Below the pieces are notes generated by a model. The model was given only the letters and a program-made list of their open reading frames with translations, was not told the origin of the DNA and made no database searches. Of a stretch of DNA of 64,000 nucleotides, positions 25,605-34,992 are shown one piece after another. Position 1 is the first letter of the stretch; every line of letters starts with the position of its first letter. Source of the stretch: Brevibacterium sp. S22 (GTDB taxonomy: Bacteria > Actinomycetota > Actinomycetes > Actinomycetales > Brevibacteriaceae). The position numbers and the translations under genes are program-made. The stretch covers positions 1 through 64,000 of the forward strand of contig NZ_RHFG01000011.1 of assembly GCF_004745485.1 (NCBI RefSeq), in the 5' to 3' direction.

Positions 25605-27236
25605 GTGAAGGACACGCAAGAGCAGAAGCACAGGGAACGATGGGGCAAGCGATGGCTCCGGACGGTCGCGGACAAGGAAGAGCGCAAACAGCTCTTCCAC
25701 GAGTTCCAACAGTCTGTCGCCGTTCACCCTGACCTCATCTTCTACGAGAGCATGTCCGGAGCGAAGATGATGGACAGTCCCTTCTCCATATTCGAGGACC
25801 TGTTCACCAGCACCCCGACCCACAGCGGCTATATTCACGTCTGGTCCGCGAGGTCTCAGGATGTCATACCACCACGGTACCGGGACCTCGATTCCGTCGT
25901 CACGGTGCGACGGCACACGCCGGCCTACTTCTACTATCTTGCGAGGGCCAAATACATCATCAGCAACTCGGCTCTGCCCGAATACTTCGTTCGTCGGTCC
26001 GAGCAGCGCTACCTCAATACATGGCACGGGATCGGCTACAAGACGCTAGGACGTACCGAGCGCAATCCCCTGGGGGCCGCTCTCGCGGTATCGAACATGT
26101 TGCAGGCAACACATGTGATCAGCCCCTGCGAGTTCATGACACGGATCCACCTGACCGGATTCTCTATGGCTCATATGTTCACCGGGAAGCTCGCCGAAAC
26201 AGGTTACCCTCGGATCGATACCACGTTGAATGCCACCGAGTCCGATAGAAACAACTTGCATTCGGTCTTGGGCTGCACCGCGGGGGAGCCTGTCGTCACT
26301 TATGCTCCGACGTGGAGAGGCGATGCTTTCGACGTCGACCGTCTGCGATCCGACTTGCACAATCTGGCGGAGCTCGACTGCACAGTCGTCTTCTTGGGAC
26401 ATCATCTGATGCTAAAGTACGTCAGCCCCGACGTCCTCGACGAAGTCGTTGTTCCTCCTGACTTCGTCAATACCAACCAGCTGCTGTCGATCACCGATGT
26501 TCTCATCACGGATTATTCGAGCATCTTCTTTGATTTCCTGGTTACCGGCCGCCCCATCGTCCACTATGTCTACGATTACGACGAGTACGCGACTAAACGT
26601 GGACTCAACCTCACGAAGGCCGAGCTACCTGGTCTCGTGACTTCCACCTCGGACGAACTCATCACCGCGGTGTCCTCGTTCCTGTCCGCACGGCCTGATC
26701 TTACCGACGACTATCGTGACCACTTGGTTCGGTTCAACCCGCATGACACCGGCGACTGCACTCGACGAGTCGTCGAATGGTTCCTCCGCGATCGCACTAC
26801 TCATGTCCGTCAGCTCGAGGGGATCGATGAACGCCCCCGAGTCATCTTCTGGGGCGGGCGTCTCGGCTCCGGCGAGGAGCTCGACACCTATTTCAAAGAG
26901 GTGAAAGCACTCGCGGGCAATGACGACATCGATGTGTCGCTGTTCGTCTCTCGATCGGTGCGCAAAAACCAAGCCGCCATTGAGTGGATCCGCAACCTGG
27001 GATCATCGATCTCCATCATCGTTCGCGACGAGTACTCATTCGGAATGACCACAGACGAACGAGCAGCGCGCGAAGTGCCGGCGGCGCAACGGTCCAGTCT
27101 GGAAGAGTCTGCTTACGACAGAATCTATCAGAGGGAATACCGACGGATGTTCGGCGATACACGCTTCGACGAGGTCCGTCTCTTCCCTGGCCTCTCACAT
27201 TTCTGGAAGCGTCTATCCCAGGATGCATTCAAGTGA
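25605..27236 (+). CDS. CDP-glycerol glycerophosphotransferase family polymerase
   Basis: A 543-residue Glyphos_transf protein with YLNTWHGIGYKTLGR near residue 137, TYAPTWRGDAFD, and TDYSSIFFDFLVTGRPIVHY near residue 300. These motifs contain the catalytic histidines of the TagF class. I chose GTG 25605 because AAGGTGG stands at proper distance; the longer reading from TTG 25518 lacks a site. It adds a polyol phosphate unit to a lipid-linked acceptor at the membrane's inner face. The C-terminal 100 residues are an unassigned mixed region. It converges with the XcbB-type gene with 15 bases between the stops. Confidence 0.85.
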   Translation: MKDTQEQKHRERWGKRWLRTVADKEERKQLFHEFQQSVAVHPDLIFYESMSGAKMMDSPFSIFEDLFTSTPTHSGYIHVWSARSQDVIPPRYRDLDSVVTVRRHTPAYFYYLARAKYIISNSALPEYFVRRSEQRYLNTWHGIGYKTLGRTERNPLGAALAVSNMLQATHVISPCEFMTRIHLTGFSMAHMFTGKLAETGYPRIDTTLNATESDRNNLHSVLGCTAGEPVVTYAPTWRGDAFDVDRLRSDLHNLAELDCTVVFLGHHLMLKYVSPDVLDEVVVPPDFVNTNQLLSITDVLITDYSSIFFDFLVTGRPIVHYVYDYDEYATKRGLNLTKAELPGLVTSTSDELITAVSSFLSARPDLTDDYRDHLVRFNPHDTGDCTRRVVEWFLRDRTTHVRQLEGIDERPRVIFWGGRLGSGEELDTYFKEVKALAGNDDIDVSLFVSRSVRKNQAAIEWIRNLGSSISIIVRDEYSFGMTTDERAAREVPAAQRSSLEESAYDRIYQREYRRMFGDTRFDEVRLFPGLSHFWKRLSQDAFK

Positions 27237-27251
27237 ACGTCCGCACAGATT

Positions 27252-28286
27252 CTATGGAATTGACCGTATGCCTGCCGGAATCTCCACACCAAGAAGCAGC
27301 GAATTGATGGCCATGACCTGAGCATAGATCGTTTTCGGAGCCACATCGGGATGTTTCACGATACCGCTGTTCTGCGAATCGAAGATGGTCATTCTTTTCA
27401 GCAGAGGCTCGATCAGCTCGGAGGTGTAGGCGAATTGCGGCGAACGAGACGAGGTGATGAGCACTGAGCCAGGTTCGGAGACGCCCCGATCACGTGTGAT
27501 TTCGGTGAACAGTTCAGAGAACACCTCTTGCTTCGGTCGCGGAAACGTGCCGCCAGCTGTGAAGTGATAATCGTTCTTGTAGTCTTCGTACCACACGTCC
27601 GACAGAATCGGGTCGACCGCGACATATCGCCACCCGCCGGCTAGCCCGTGGTAAACGGCCCCGGTTCCGCCCTTCGACGCCCCGTAGATCACGACACTAT
27701 CGCGAGGAACCGCGAAACGAGCAGCCACATCGCTGATCAACCGGTGGACATTGAGACCATTCTCGGGCAGCGCAGTCGTATCCAGGTAGAACGCTCCTTT
27801 GACTCCTCCGATGTCCGCCACTCGAAGCACAGCGGTATTCGGTGCCAGGAACTTCCGAAGCGTCGCGAAGGACGGGCGAAAATAGCGCACCAGTCGCGCC
27901 CGCGAGCTGACCGGCGAGAAGACCACAACAAGCCTGTCGACCTGGCGGCTGGAAGGTTCTTCTAAAGTGTAGAAGATGCCGCTGTCCGAGACACTCACCG
28001 CTCCGCTCTTGACAGCCGGCCAATGATGTCGCAAACGATCATGTCGGATGAATCGGCTCTCTCCATCGGCATGATAGTAGAGTGAGTAGCCGAGGTTCGT
28101 CAGTCTCTGAAGCAGCAGTTTGGCCCGCTCATCCGACAGAGCGATCTTCATGAGATCTCGCTTCGGGTTCAGATTCGGATCGGTGCGAACCCTAAAATAT
28201 CGAGGCAATCCCTCGTTGTCGAAGACAGCGAGGTCGATGTCGTCGGGACCGGCTTGGGCGTCAGTCCAAAGGATACGGTTCTTCAC
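27252..28286 (-). CDS. XcbB/CpsF-type capsule protein with alpha/beta-hydrolase-like core
   Basis: A 344-residue protein. The N-terminal 100 residues are of unknown fold. From about residue 115 (RLVVVFSPVSS) an alpha/beta-hydrolase-like core follows, with the nucleophile-elbow sequence VIYGASKGGTGAVYHGL near residue 200. Proteins of this layout occur in capsule loci under the XcbB/CpsF name, but I cannot check the assignment. A role in adding or removing an acyl group is inference. GTG 28286 overlaps the stop of the 44-codon gene before it, so it is translationally coupled. Confidence 0.6.
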   Translation of the reverse strand: MKNRILWTDAQAGPDDIDLAVFDNEGLPRYFRVRTDPNLNPKRDLMKIALSDERAKLLLQRLTNLGYSLYYHADGESRFIRHDRLRHHWPAVKSGAVSVSDSGIFYTLEEPSSRQVDRLVVVFSPVSSRARLVRYFRPSFATLRKFLAPNTAVLRVADIGGVKGAFYLDTTALPENGLNVHRLISDVAARFAVPRDSVVIYGASKGGTGAVYHGLAGGWRYVAVDPILSDVWYEDYKNDYHFTAGGTFPRPKQEVFSELFTEITRDRGVSEPGSVLITSSRSPQFAYTSELIEPLLKRMTIFDSQNSGIVKHPDVAPKTIYAQVMAINSLLLGVEIPAGIRSIP

Positions 28287-28417
28287 GGCTTCACGTTACC
28301 CCATTCGAATCCGTGAGCATCCACCACCTGGACCGGCCGGTCTTCGGTCCGGATCAGAGTCCCGATTTCATCACAGATGACGTAGGCATAGTGTTTCCAG
28401 CTTCCGCGTGGATGCAC
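28283..28417 (-). CDS. 44-residue microprotein between polymerase and XcbB-type genes
   Basis: Starts with GTG 28417, 6 bases after the stop of the large polymerase gene and with AGGA four bases before it. It reads VHPRGSWKHYAYVICDEIGT and so on, ending WGNVKP. Its TGA overlaps the GTG of the next gene (GTGA). Composition is ordinary for a soluble protein, with Trp, Tyr, Cys and charged residues and no membrane helix. Spacing and coupling on both sides support real translation. It fills what would otherwise be a 137-bp gap in an operon where other junctions overlap. I recognise no family. Confidence 0.6.
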   Translation of the reverse strand: MHPRGSWKHYAYVICDEIGTLIRTEDRPVQVVDAHGFEWGNVKP

Positions 28418-28423
28418 GAGATC

Positions 28424-31400
28424 CTAGTGCGCGGTCGGCGGTTCGATGACGTCGTCGGGCTTCAACACGCGTGCCCGTAGCATGCGAGCGAGCTGATTCA
28501 CCGCTGGCCATGATGGAACGGCTGCCGGGGCTCTCCCCTCACTGGCTAACTCGTCGATGACGAACTGCAATAGGTCGGAGAAGTTCTCGGCGACGTTGCG
28601 GCCCTCGGCCCAACCGGGATACAGGCCGCGTTCCTTTTCGTAGCTGATTCGGTCTGGTACGAAGTGCACTGCCGTACCGCCTGTCAGCTCGAAGTCATAG
28701 ACGATCGACGAATAGTCGGTGATGAGGACATCAGCGACCGCCATGAGGTCCTCAACGTGTGGATAGTCCGAAACATCTAGCGTGAACGGCAGCTCCTCAT
28801 GCTTGGAGTTCGCCACGTGGTGCGCACGCACGAGAACTCGAGCCTCTGTCGCTTCCGCCAGCCGCAGAGGGTCGAGAAGAAACTCTCGCCAGCGCAGCGG
28901 GCGACCGTTCCGGTCAGCGTCTCTCCACGTCGGCACATACAGAATCACCCGTTCACCGGCACTCAGGCCGAGCAGCTTTCGAAGCTGGCCCTGTCGGTTG
29001 AGAGATTCGAGCAATCGAGCGTTTCGTGGCTGTTCGCCAACGGCGACCGCGCCTTCGTATCCCAGGCTCGCACAAAGCCTGTGCGCTGCCGTTTCCGACT
29101 GTGCCAGCAGCAGATCCCACTGAGGCACTTCGGTCCTCATGATACGGCGGTAGGTCAGAGGAACCTTGCGCCGGGACATGTCTAATAGCAGCTTCTTGTT
29201 CGGCGTCCCGTGCCACGTCTGCAGATAGAACTGGCCGGGAAGTTTTTGGACGTAGTAGGGGAAATTGTTGTTGTTGACCCACACCCGGCTCGTCGCCATC
29301 GCCCTGTGCCATGCGGCAGTTCCTTCGACGATGGGGACACCACCATCTGGCACATCGACGCGACGGTCGCGAACAGACCAATAGAGCGGTATGTCGCTTC
29401 GTGTGTCTCTGATAGCGTCAAAGATTGCCCTTGGGTTGTCGTTGGCACTCTTTCCGTTATATGACTCGAAGACGATGCCGTCGGCCAACTGCCCCCAGTC
29501 CTTATCGCGGAGTTGGAAACGCCCGTACTTGGACCGCTCGCCTGATGACCACGGGGGAGAAGCCATGACGGAGACAGCGCCGGAGTTCTTGCCTTCGACC
29601 CGGAGCGTGTTCCACTCGGTGAAGCAGTCCACAGGTCGGATTGCCAGTTTGCCTGCAGCCCTAGCCCAACTGTCGGTTTGATTCGGTGTTTCTCCGTACT
29701 TCAGGTGATAACCGCCTGCGAGCGCCGCGACCTTGCCTCCTTCGGCCCCGGTTGTCGTCAGGTCATACACAGCGGTAAAGCTGCCATCGGCATGGAACGC
29801 AGATTCTGAAGGTTCAATCGTCTGCTCGGAGGACTTGAGCACGACCTTGAGTCTTTCCGGAGGATCGATCCGACCGATGATCAGCAATCGGTCCCGGTCA
29901 TTTGTTGCACCAGTGACAGTCACTCGCCTGAACCGCTGCACCAGTCTCACCTTTCCGGCAGAGTTTGCTGCAAGACGCACGCTTGAAGTGCCGGGCAAGA
30001 GGTAATCCACCGCGGAATGGTAGACATCGACGTCATGGTCATCTTTTGTCGTCGCTGTTAGTCTCCACTGCCGTTCGCCCTGAGATCGGAAACGCTCAGG
30101 GAGCTCAGGCAGAGTGGCTGTAAAGATCGAAGGGCCTTGTGCTTTCAGTTCGACGTCATTTTCCGCAGCGCGCAATGTCAAGCTATAGACATCTGCGGAA
30201 CCGTCGACAGTCACCGTCACATCCCGTCCGCGGAAGTCGACGTTCTTCACCACGACTGGATCAGTCGGAATGTGTACAGGACGAATCGACAATTCGCTTC
30301 GGGCGTCAGCTATGACTGTCAGACGTCCCGAATCGAGAATCGGGCTTGGCGCAATCATTCCCACTACCGCTGTCGACACAGCAGGCGTGTGTACATGCAT
30401 CGCGCCCATTTCGAAGGAACCGATCAGGTCGATACCTCTGGGCGATATGTCACTCAGACTGGAAACATCAACGCCAACCGTGAATCCGCCGGCTTCGTAC
30501 GTCCGCCAAGGATCTCCGACGTCCAAGTCCACTCGATTGTCGTTACGAGACTCTGCCGAAACGTCCAGAACTGTCGCCCCATCCATGATTCCCTGCATAC
30601 GGAATGTGGTCCGCCCCGGATCGACCCCAGGAATGTATGCGCACCCCTGGAACTCGATCTGCTGTTCACCGATCCAGCGTGCGTTTCTCACGATCACGAC
30701 GGGTTTGAAGTCGACAGGCTGTGCTTTCAGCAACCGCTGCGGAATATCCGACTTAAGCCGCGACAGATACGTCGGTGCGACTATCCACGTACCGTCGACG
30801 AGTTCCAGGGGCACAGCTCGAGTCTCTTCCATCCTCGTCCCGAGGATTTCTTCGATATCGTCCATGTCCCCGAACGCCACAACCCACATGCAGAGACGTT
30901 CCTGCGCCGGCATGAGTTTCCAGGCGTCTTTCGGCATTGTCTTTCGAAGGGTTCTGGCCGCATCACAGAGGGTCTTTCGGAACCGTTTGTTAGCCGTATC
31001 GAGGTATTCGGCGTGCATCGCGAGGTCAGTGCCCATCCAGATCGCATACGCCTGCTCAACAACGTGGTCGGGCGCGTGGTTCAAGGTGTCTCTGAGCGCA
31101 TCGATGACATCAAGCTTTGACTGCAGATCACTCAGTTCGGCTTTGCGTTTGGAACGAGTGTCTCGGCCGTCGGCCAGTCTCCACGCATACACGTCGTTCG
31201 TAAGCACGTCGATCGCCGCAGCACCGACCAGTGCCCTATACACAGGCTCTTGGTCCTCGTAGTTGGAGAACCCCCACATCTCCCCCACATGACGATTCCA
31301 GAAATCGTGCCTATAGACTTTGTTCCACAGCACAGGCTCTTCCAGCAGTTCCGGCATATCTTCCAACCGAACCGCCAACCGCTGGCGAATATGTACTCGC

Positions 31401-31942
31401 GCGGTCAGCTTCGGCCTGGACCAGCCGGCCGAGCCAATACGAACATACGACCCAGTGGCGATGTCAGAACCCGTCCGTTCAAGTGAGTCAACCAGAGTCG
31501 AGTAGGCTTCGGTCAACACCTCGTCATCCGCATCGGCAAAGGCGATGTACTTGCCACGAGCAACCTCGACTCCGCGATTGCGTGCACGCGCTGGCCCTTC
31601 GTTGGGTCCTGTGAGCACAGAAACGCGCGTAGAACCGTGATGCTGGTTGGCTTTCTCAACGGTGTCGTCAAAAGAGCCGTCGTCGACGACGATGACTTCC
31701 AACGACACACCGCTCTGGTTGAGGATGCTCTTCAAGCATCGGTCAATGAAGTCACTCGCGTTGAATGCAGGAACAATAACGCTCAGAGTTGGAGTGTCCG
31801 TGTCTTCCTGGTTGGGAGATCCCACGGTCGATGTTCTGGTCGAAGTGAGTTCAGATTCCCGCTTTCGCCGGAATTCTTTGAATCCTTCGACGCCGCCATG
31901 CCGCAGATGCCACAGTGCTTTACGCCACTGCTGTCCACTCAC
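28424..31942 (-). CDS. GT2 glycosyltransferase - poly(polyol phosphate) polymerase fusion
   Basis: A 1172-residue protein. Residues about 50-280 are a GT-A family 2 domain with LSVIVPAFNASDF, VVDDGS and the metal-binding DADDE. Residues about 350-780 are a long unassigned region, partly beta-rich. Residues about 830-1150 form a Glyphos_transf domain with FYLQTWHGTPNKKLL near 910, ILYVPTWRDA and LITDYSSIVYDFELTGG near 1075. It should add a sugar and a polyol phosphate to the growing chain. It starts with GTG 31942 overlapping the DUF6270 stop (GTGA). Confidence 0.85.
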   Translation of the reverse strand: MSGQQWRKALWHLRHGGVEGFKEFRRKRESELTSTRTSTVGSPNQEDTDTPTLSVIVPAFNASDFIDRCLKSILNQSGVSLEVIVVDDGSFDDTVEKANQHHGSTRVSVLTGPNEGPARARNRGVEVARGKYIAFADADDEVLTEAYSTLVDSLERTGSDIATGSYVRIGSAGWSRPKLTARVHIRQRLAVRLEDMPELLEEPVLWNKVYRHDFWNRHVGEMWGFSNYEDQEPVYRALVGAAAIDVLTNDVYAWRLADGRDTRSKRKAELSDLQSKLDVIDALRDTLNHAPDHVVEQAYAIWMGTDLAMHAEYLDTANKRFRKTLCDAARTLRKTMPKDAWKLMPAQERLCMWVVAFGDMDDIEEILGTRMEETRAVPLELVDGTWIVAPTYLSRLKSDIPQRLLKAQPVDFKPVVIVRNARWIGEQQIEFQGCAYIPGVDPGRTTFRMQGIMDGATVLDVSAESRNDNRVDLDVGDPWRTYEAGGFTVGVDVSSLSDISPRGIDLIGSFEMGAMHVHTPAVSTAVVGMIAPSPILDSGRLTVIADARSELSIRPVHIPTDPVVVKNVDFRGRDVTVTVDGSADVYSLTLRAAENDVELKAQGPSIFTATLPELPERFRSQGERQWRLTATTKDDHDVDVYHSAVDYLLPGTSSVRLAANSAGKVRLVQRFRRVTVTGATNDRDRLLIIGRIDPPERLKVVLKSSEQTIEPSESAFHADGSFTAVYDLTTTGAEGGKVAALAGGYHLKYGETPNQTDSWARAAGKLAIRPVDCFTEWNTLRVEGKNSGAVSVMASPPWSSGERSKYGRFQLRDKDWGQLADGIVFESYNGKSANDNPRAIFDAIRDTRSDIPLYWSVRDRRVDVPDGGVPIVEGTAAWHRAMATSRVWVNNNNFPYYVQKLPGQFYLQTWHGTPNKKLLLDMSRRKVPLTYRRIMRTEVPQWDLLLAQSETAAHRLCASLGYEGAVAVGEQPRNARLLESLNRQGQLRKLLGLSAGERVILYVPTWRDADRNGRPLRWREFLLDPLRLAEATEARVLVRAHHVANSKHEELPFTLDVSDYPHVEDLMAVADVLITDYSSIVYDFELTGGTAVHFVPDRISYEKERGLYPGWAEGRNVAENFSDLLQFVIDELASEGRAPAAVPSWPAVNQLARMLRARVLKPDDVIEPPTAH

Positions 31943-32820
31943 ATGGCCTCACCACCGCTCTTCTTCACCTGCCGACGGATGCTTTCGACGATCGACTCAT
32001 AGTCAGGATGTCGGAAGTGGAAAGGCTGCGGACCCCATTTGTGATTCCTGTCGATCCGAAGCTCACGACTCTCTCTCACCACTGACGACGTTGTCAGCGA
32101 TCGCGCTTCTCTACGATACGGGATGTAGTCGGTATTCGCGGACAGCGCCCGATCGGCATACTCTTCCGCCTCAGTAGGTTTCACCGTCAGGAGGCTCTGC
32201 CATGCTTCGCCGACTCCCCGACCACTTGAGAGGCCGCGACCAGCCTGTCGCGCCCCGCGTTGGAGGCGTCGCCATTCGCGCCCGAGCTTAGCGAGTCTGT
32301 CATTCTGAGGGTGAGGTGCCCCGTCGACGGCGCCGGCCCATTCGATATCGAGGAAGATGGTCTTCTCCTCTAGCTTGGCCTCGTTGAGACCGTCAATGAG
32401 CTTTGCGAAGCCCGCTCTCCAAAGCGAAAAATGCTCAGCGGTGCCGAATTCGATCAGTCGAGCCCCTTCACGACGTGCCACACGAGCGGCTCCACAGGAC
32501 TCGATTTCAAGTGAGTTCGTCATGGTGGAGCCATCGGGGAACTTCCAGAATCCCCGGCGTTCATCGACCAAGTCGAGTAGGACGACGTCGAGGTCGTCTG
32601 CATTCTTGACGATCCGTTCGAGGCCGGTGCCCTTGAGGTCACTGTTAACCATTCGCTTCTGGAACGCCGAGGTCAGGTCGCTGAGATCGATGCCGGCCGT
32701 CCCGTGCGGAGATTCCAGGCTCGTCACCGAGTGCCTGGCCACGTAGGTCGCTACCTCAGCCTCAGGCATAAACTCCGCCGTATCACGGCTCACGCAGGAA
32801 CCGAAGATTGCGATCTTCAT
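31939..32820 (-). CDS. DUF6270 domain-containing protein
   Basis: A 293-residue protein that opens with KIAIFGSCVSRDTAEF, the hallmark of DUF6270, whose fold resembles SGNH hydrolases (a Ser after GSC would be at residue 8-9). Further conserved-looking spots are VLLDLVDERRGF and DIEWAGAVDGAPHPQND. The biochemical role is not established. Its ATG overlaps the TagH stop and its TGA overlaps the polymerase start. It sits between the exporter and polymerase genes, so a chain modification such as acylation is a reasonable guess. Confidence 0.7.
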   Translation of the reverse strand: MKIAIFGSCVSRDTAEFMPEAEVATYVARHSVTSLESPHGTAGIDLSDLTSAFQKRMVNSDLKGTGLERIVKNADDLDVVLLDLVDERRGFWKFPDGSTMTNSLEIESCGAARVARREGARLIEFGTAEHFSLWRAGFAKLIDGLNEAKLEEKTIFLDIEWAGAVDGAPHPQNDRLAKLGREWRRLQRGARQAGRGLSSGRGVGEAWQSLLTVKPTEAEEYADRALSANTDYIPYRREARSLTTSSVVRESRELRIDRNHKWGPQPFHFRHPDYESIVESIRRQVKKSGGEAM

Positions 32821-34124
32821 CGGCCCGAATCCTGATGGACTGCAGGAGCATCGTCTTCCTGTCGCAAACGCTGCCGCTCCTCATATCGTTCATCGGCGAT
32901 CTTGCGTGCGCGCGAAGCCAGTCGCCGGCCGGTGAAGTCATCAGCAGCGGCAACTGAGGAAGCACGGTCATTCGGATTCGCCGCTCGCAGAACCACCCGC
33001 TTCTTACTAGGGTTGAGCCGCAGCGGCGGGGCATCAGTGATTCGTGGGGCACTCACTACCTGAGAAGCAGGTTTGGGCAGCGACGGGAACTTGGCCTTCG
33101 GGATCTCGGCGTCGAAGGATTTCGGCCAGACCTGCTCTTCGGCGGCGGCCAGCATCGGCGTCGGAGTCTCTTCGACTTCTTCGACCGCGTGCTGTCTCTT
33201 TACATGGCGTGCCGAGTCGGCCTTCTTCTTGGCCGGGCGTGCTGCATGGCGCGGGATGGGATTCTTGATGAGTTCGGGTTCGAGGATATTGATCTCCTCT
33301 TTGACCGCGTTGCTCACCACATCGGCGAGGAGTTTGTCAGCGATATCCTCTTTGCCCTTGGCGACGTTCCACGCCCACCAACGATATTTTTCGGCGACAG
33401 CCTCGGCGGGGCCGTTCATGAGGATCTCTCCTCGGTGCATCCAGACTGCACGGGTGCACAGCTCCTGAATCACTTTGGCGGCGTGGTTGACCAGAAGCAC
33501 CGTACCTGCTTCGGCGAGGAGTTCGTCCATCGCTCGTTCGCTTCGCTCAGCGAACGTAGCGTCACCTGTCGACAGCGCCTCATCAATGAGCAATATCTTC
33601 GGCCGGGCAGCCAGCGCGATGGCAAATCGAAGTCTGGCGCCCATTCCTGAGGAGTAGGTGCCCATCGGCCGGTGGATAGCCGACCCCAGCGCGGAGAGTT
33701 CGACGACATAGTCAAAGGCCTCAGCCGCCTCCTCGGGAGACAAGCCCATCGCCAGACAACCGAGGCGGACGTTCTCACTTCCCGACAGCGCAGGCTGCAG
33801 GGCAGCGCTGACTCCGAGCAGAAGTGGCTGGTAACGGACAAGGATGCGGCCTCGATCCGGTTGTTCGACTCCAGCGACATTGCGCAGGAACGTCGACTTG
33901 CCGGAACCGTTGGCACCGACGATGCCGACCATCTCTCCTTCGCGGGCTACGAAGTTGACTCCACGCAGGGCTCGCACTGTGGTCTGACCTTGCCGCCCGA
34001 CGACTTTGTTCGTCAGTCGCCGAATTCCCGTGGCCTGGTTACTCGGATCGTTGGTGTTGACGGTGTAACGAACCTGAACGTTCTCAGCGATGATGTTCGG
34101 ATCCTGCGGCTCAGAGTCGGCCAT
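32817..34124 (-). CDS. tagH: Teichoic-acid/polysaccharide export ABC ATPase (TagH type)
   Basis: A 435-residue ATPase. It has Walker A GANGSGKST (about residue 70), signature YSSGMGARLRFAIAL (about 157) and Walker B ILLIDEALSTGD. The family-specific LLGVSAALQPALSGSENVRL segment marks the TagH/RfbB/Wzt branch. After the ATPase, about 185 residues rich in Lys, Ala and Pro extend the C-terminus, similar in position to TagH tails but without a recognisable membrane helix. With TagG it would flip a lipid-linked polymer. ATG 34124 has a strong GGAGGAG and overlaps the TagG gene by 14 bases. Confidence 0.85.
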   Translation of the reverse strand: MADSEPQDPNIIAENVQVRYTVNTNDPSNQATGIRRLTNKVVGRQGQTTVRALRGVNFVAREGEMVGIVGANGSGKSTFLRNVAGVEQPDRGRILVRYQPLLLGVSAALQPALSGSENVRLGCLAMGLSPEEAAEAFDYVVELSALGSAIHRPMGTYSSGMGARLRFAIALAARPKILLIDEALSTGDATFAERSERAMDELLAEAGTVLLVNHAAKVIQELCTRAVWMHRGEILMNGPAEAVAEKYRWWAWNVAKGKEDIADKLLADVVSNAVKEEINILEPELIKNPIPRHAARPAKKKADSARHVKRQHAVEEVEETPTPMLAAAEEQVWPKSFDAEIPKAKFPSLPKPASQVVSAPRITDAPPLRLNPSKKRVVLRAANPNDRASSVAAADDFTGRRLASRARKIADERYEERQRLRQEDDAPAVHQDSGR

Positions 34125-34992
34125 AGTTCTCCTCCCCTCTCCAGAAGAAGAGGAATCCGACGATGAGAAGTCCGAAGGCCCAGACCGTACCGACGATCCA
34201 CATCTTCGGATCTGAATCGACTCCGTAGAGCAGCGAGTTGCGCACCAGCGTCAGATAAGCGTGCATCGGGTTGTACTGCATTGCTTCCAAGAGTGCCGGA
34301 TGCTTGTCCAGTCGATCCTCGATGGAGAAGAACACTCCCGAGCCGTAGAGCCAGAATCGGCTGACAATCGACATGAAGTTCGTGAGGTCGGGGATCTTGT
34401 GGCCAAGACGGGCAAGGAAACACGCGAGCCCGACGTTGAAGATCGTCTGCAGGATGACCACGGGGATCACAAGAAGGACTCGCCACGTGATCTCTTCCAG
34501 CGGTGGGGCAATCGCGAGGACGATGACCATGACCAGCAGGGTCGGCATGAAGTCAAGGAAATTGCGGACCACAGTGGAGATCGGAAGTGCGGCACGCGGG
34601 AATTGGAATCCCTTGATCATCGACGCGCCAGAACGGATCGCCCCGGTTCCGCCGGTCATGCACTTGCCTGTGTAGCCGAAGAAGAACACTCCCACGACGA
34701 GGAAGCCGAGGAAGTTGTGGATACCTCGTGAGGTCCCCAGAATGTATCCGAAGATGAACCAGAAGGCGAGCACTGAAAGCAATGGGTTGAGGAACAGCCA
34801 GCCGTAGCCGAGTATGTTCTTCCTCGTCGAGCTCGACATCTTGGCCCGGGATTCGGCGATGATGAAGTGCCGACGGTTCCACAGCGCTGCGAGGTAGCTG
34901 CGCAGACTCGTCCGTCGTCCGACGGGCACGAGTCCCTCACTCGAGACGGACGGGATCGAGCTCAGCCCGAGGGGATTCTTCGTCTCACTCAT
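34111..34992 (-). CDS. tagG: Teichoic-acid/polysaccharide export ABC permease (TagG type)
   Basis: A 293-residue ABC-2 permease with about six helices between residues 60 and 285, including the early KNILGYGWLFLNPLLSVLAF segment that marks the polysaccharide-export permeases. ATG 34992 (after GGGGAG) overlaps the stop of the glycosyltransferase gene; the longer reading from 35055 would overlap that gene by 22 codons and lacks a site. It pairs with TagH to export the finished polymer. Confidence 0.87.
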   Translation of the reverse strand: MSETKNPLGLSSIPSVSSEGLVPVGRRTSLRSYLAALWNRRHFIIAESRAKMSSSTRKNILGYGWLFLNPLLSVLAFWFIFGYILGTSRGIHNFLGFLVVGVFFFGYTGKCMTGGTGAIRSGASMIKGFQFPRAALPISTVVRNFLDFMPTLLVMVIVLAIAPPLEEITWRVLLVIPVVILQTIFNVGLACFLARLGHKIPDLTNFMSIVSRFWLYGSGVFFSIEDRLDKHPALLEAMQYNPMHAYLTLVRNSLLYGVDSDPKMWIVGTVWAFGLLIVGFLFFWRGEENYGRL

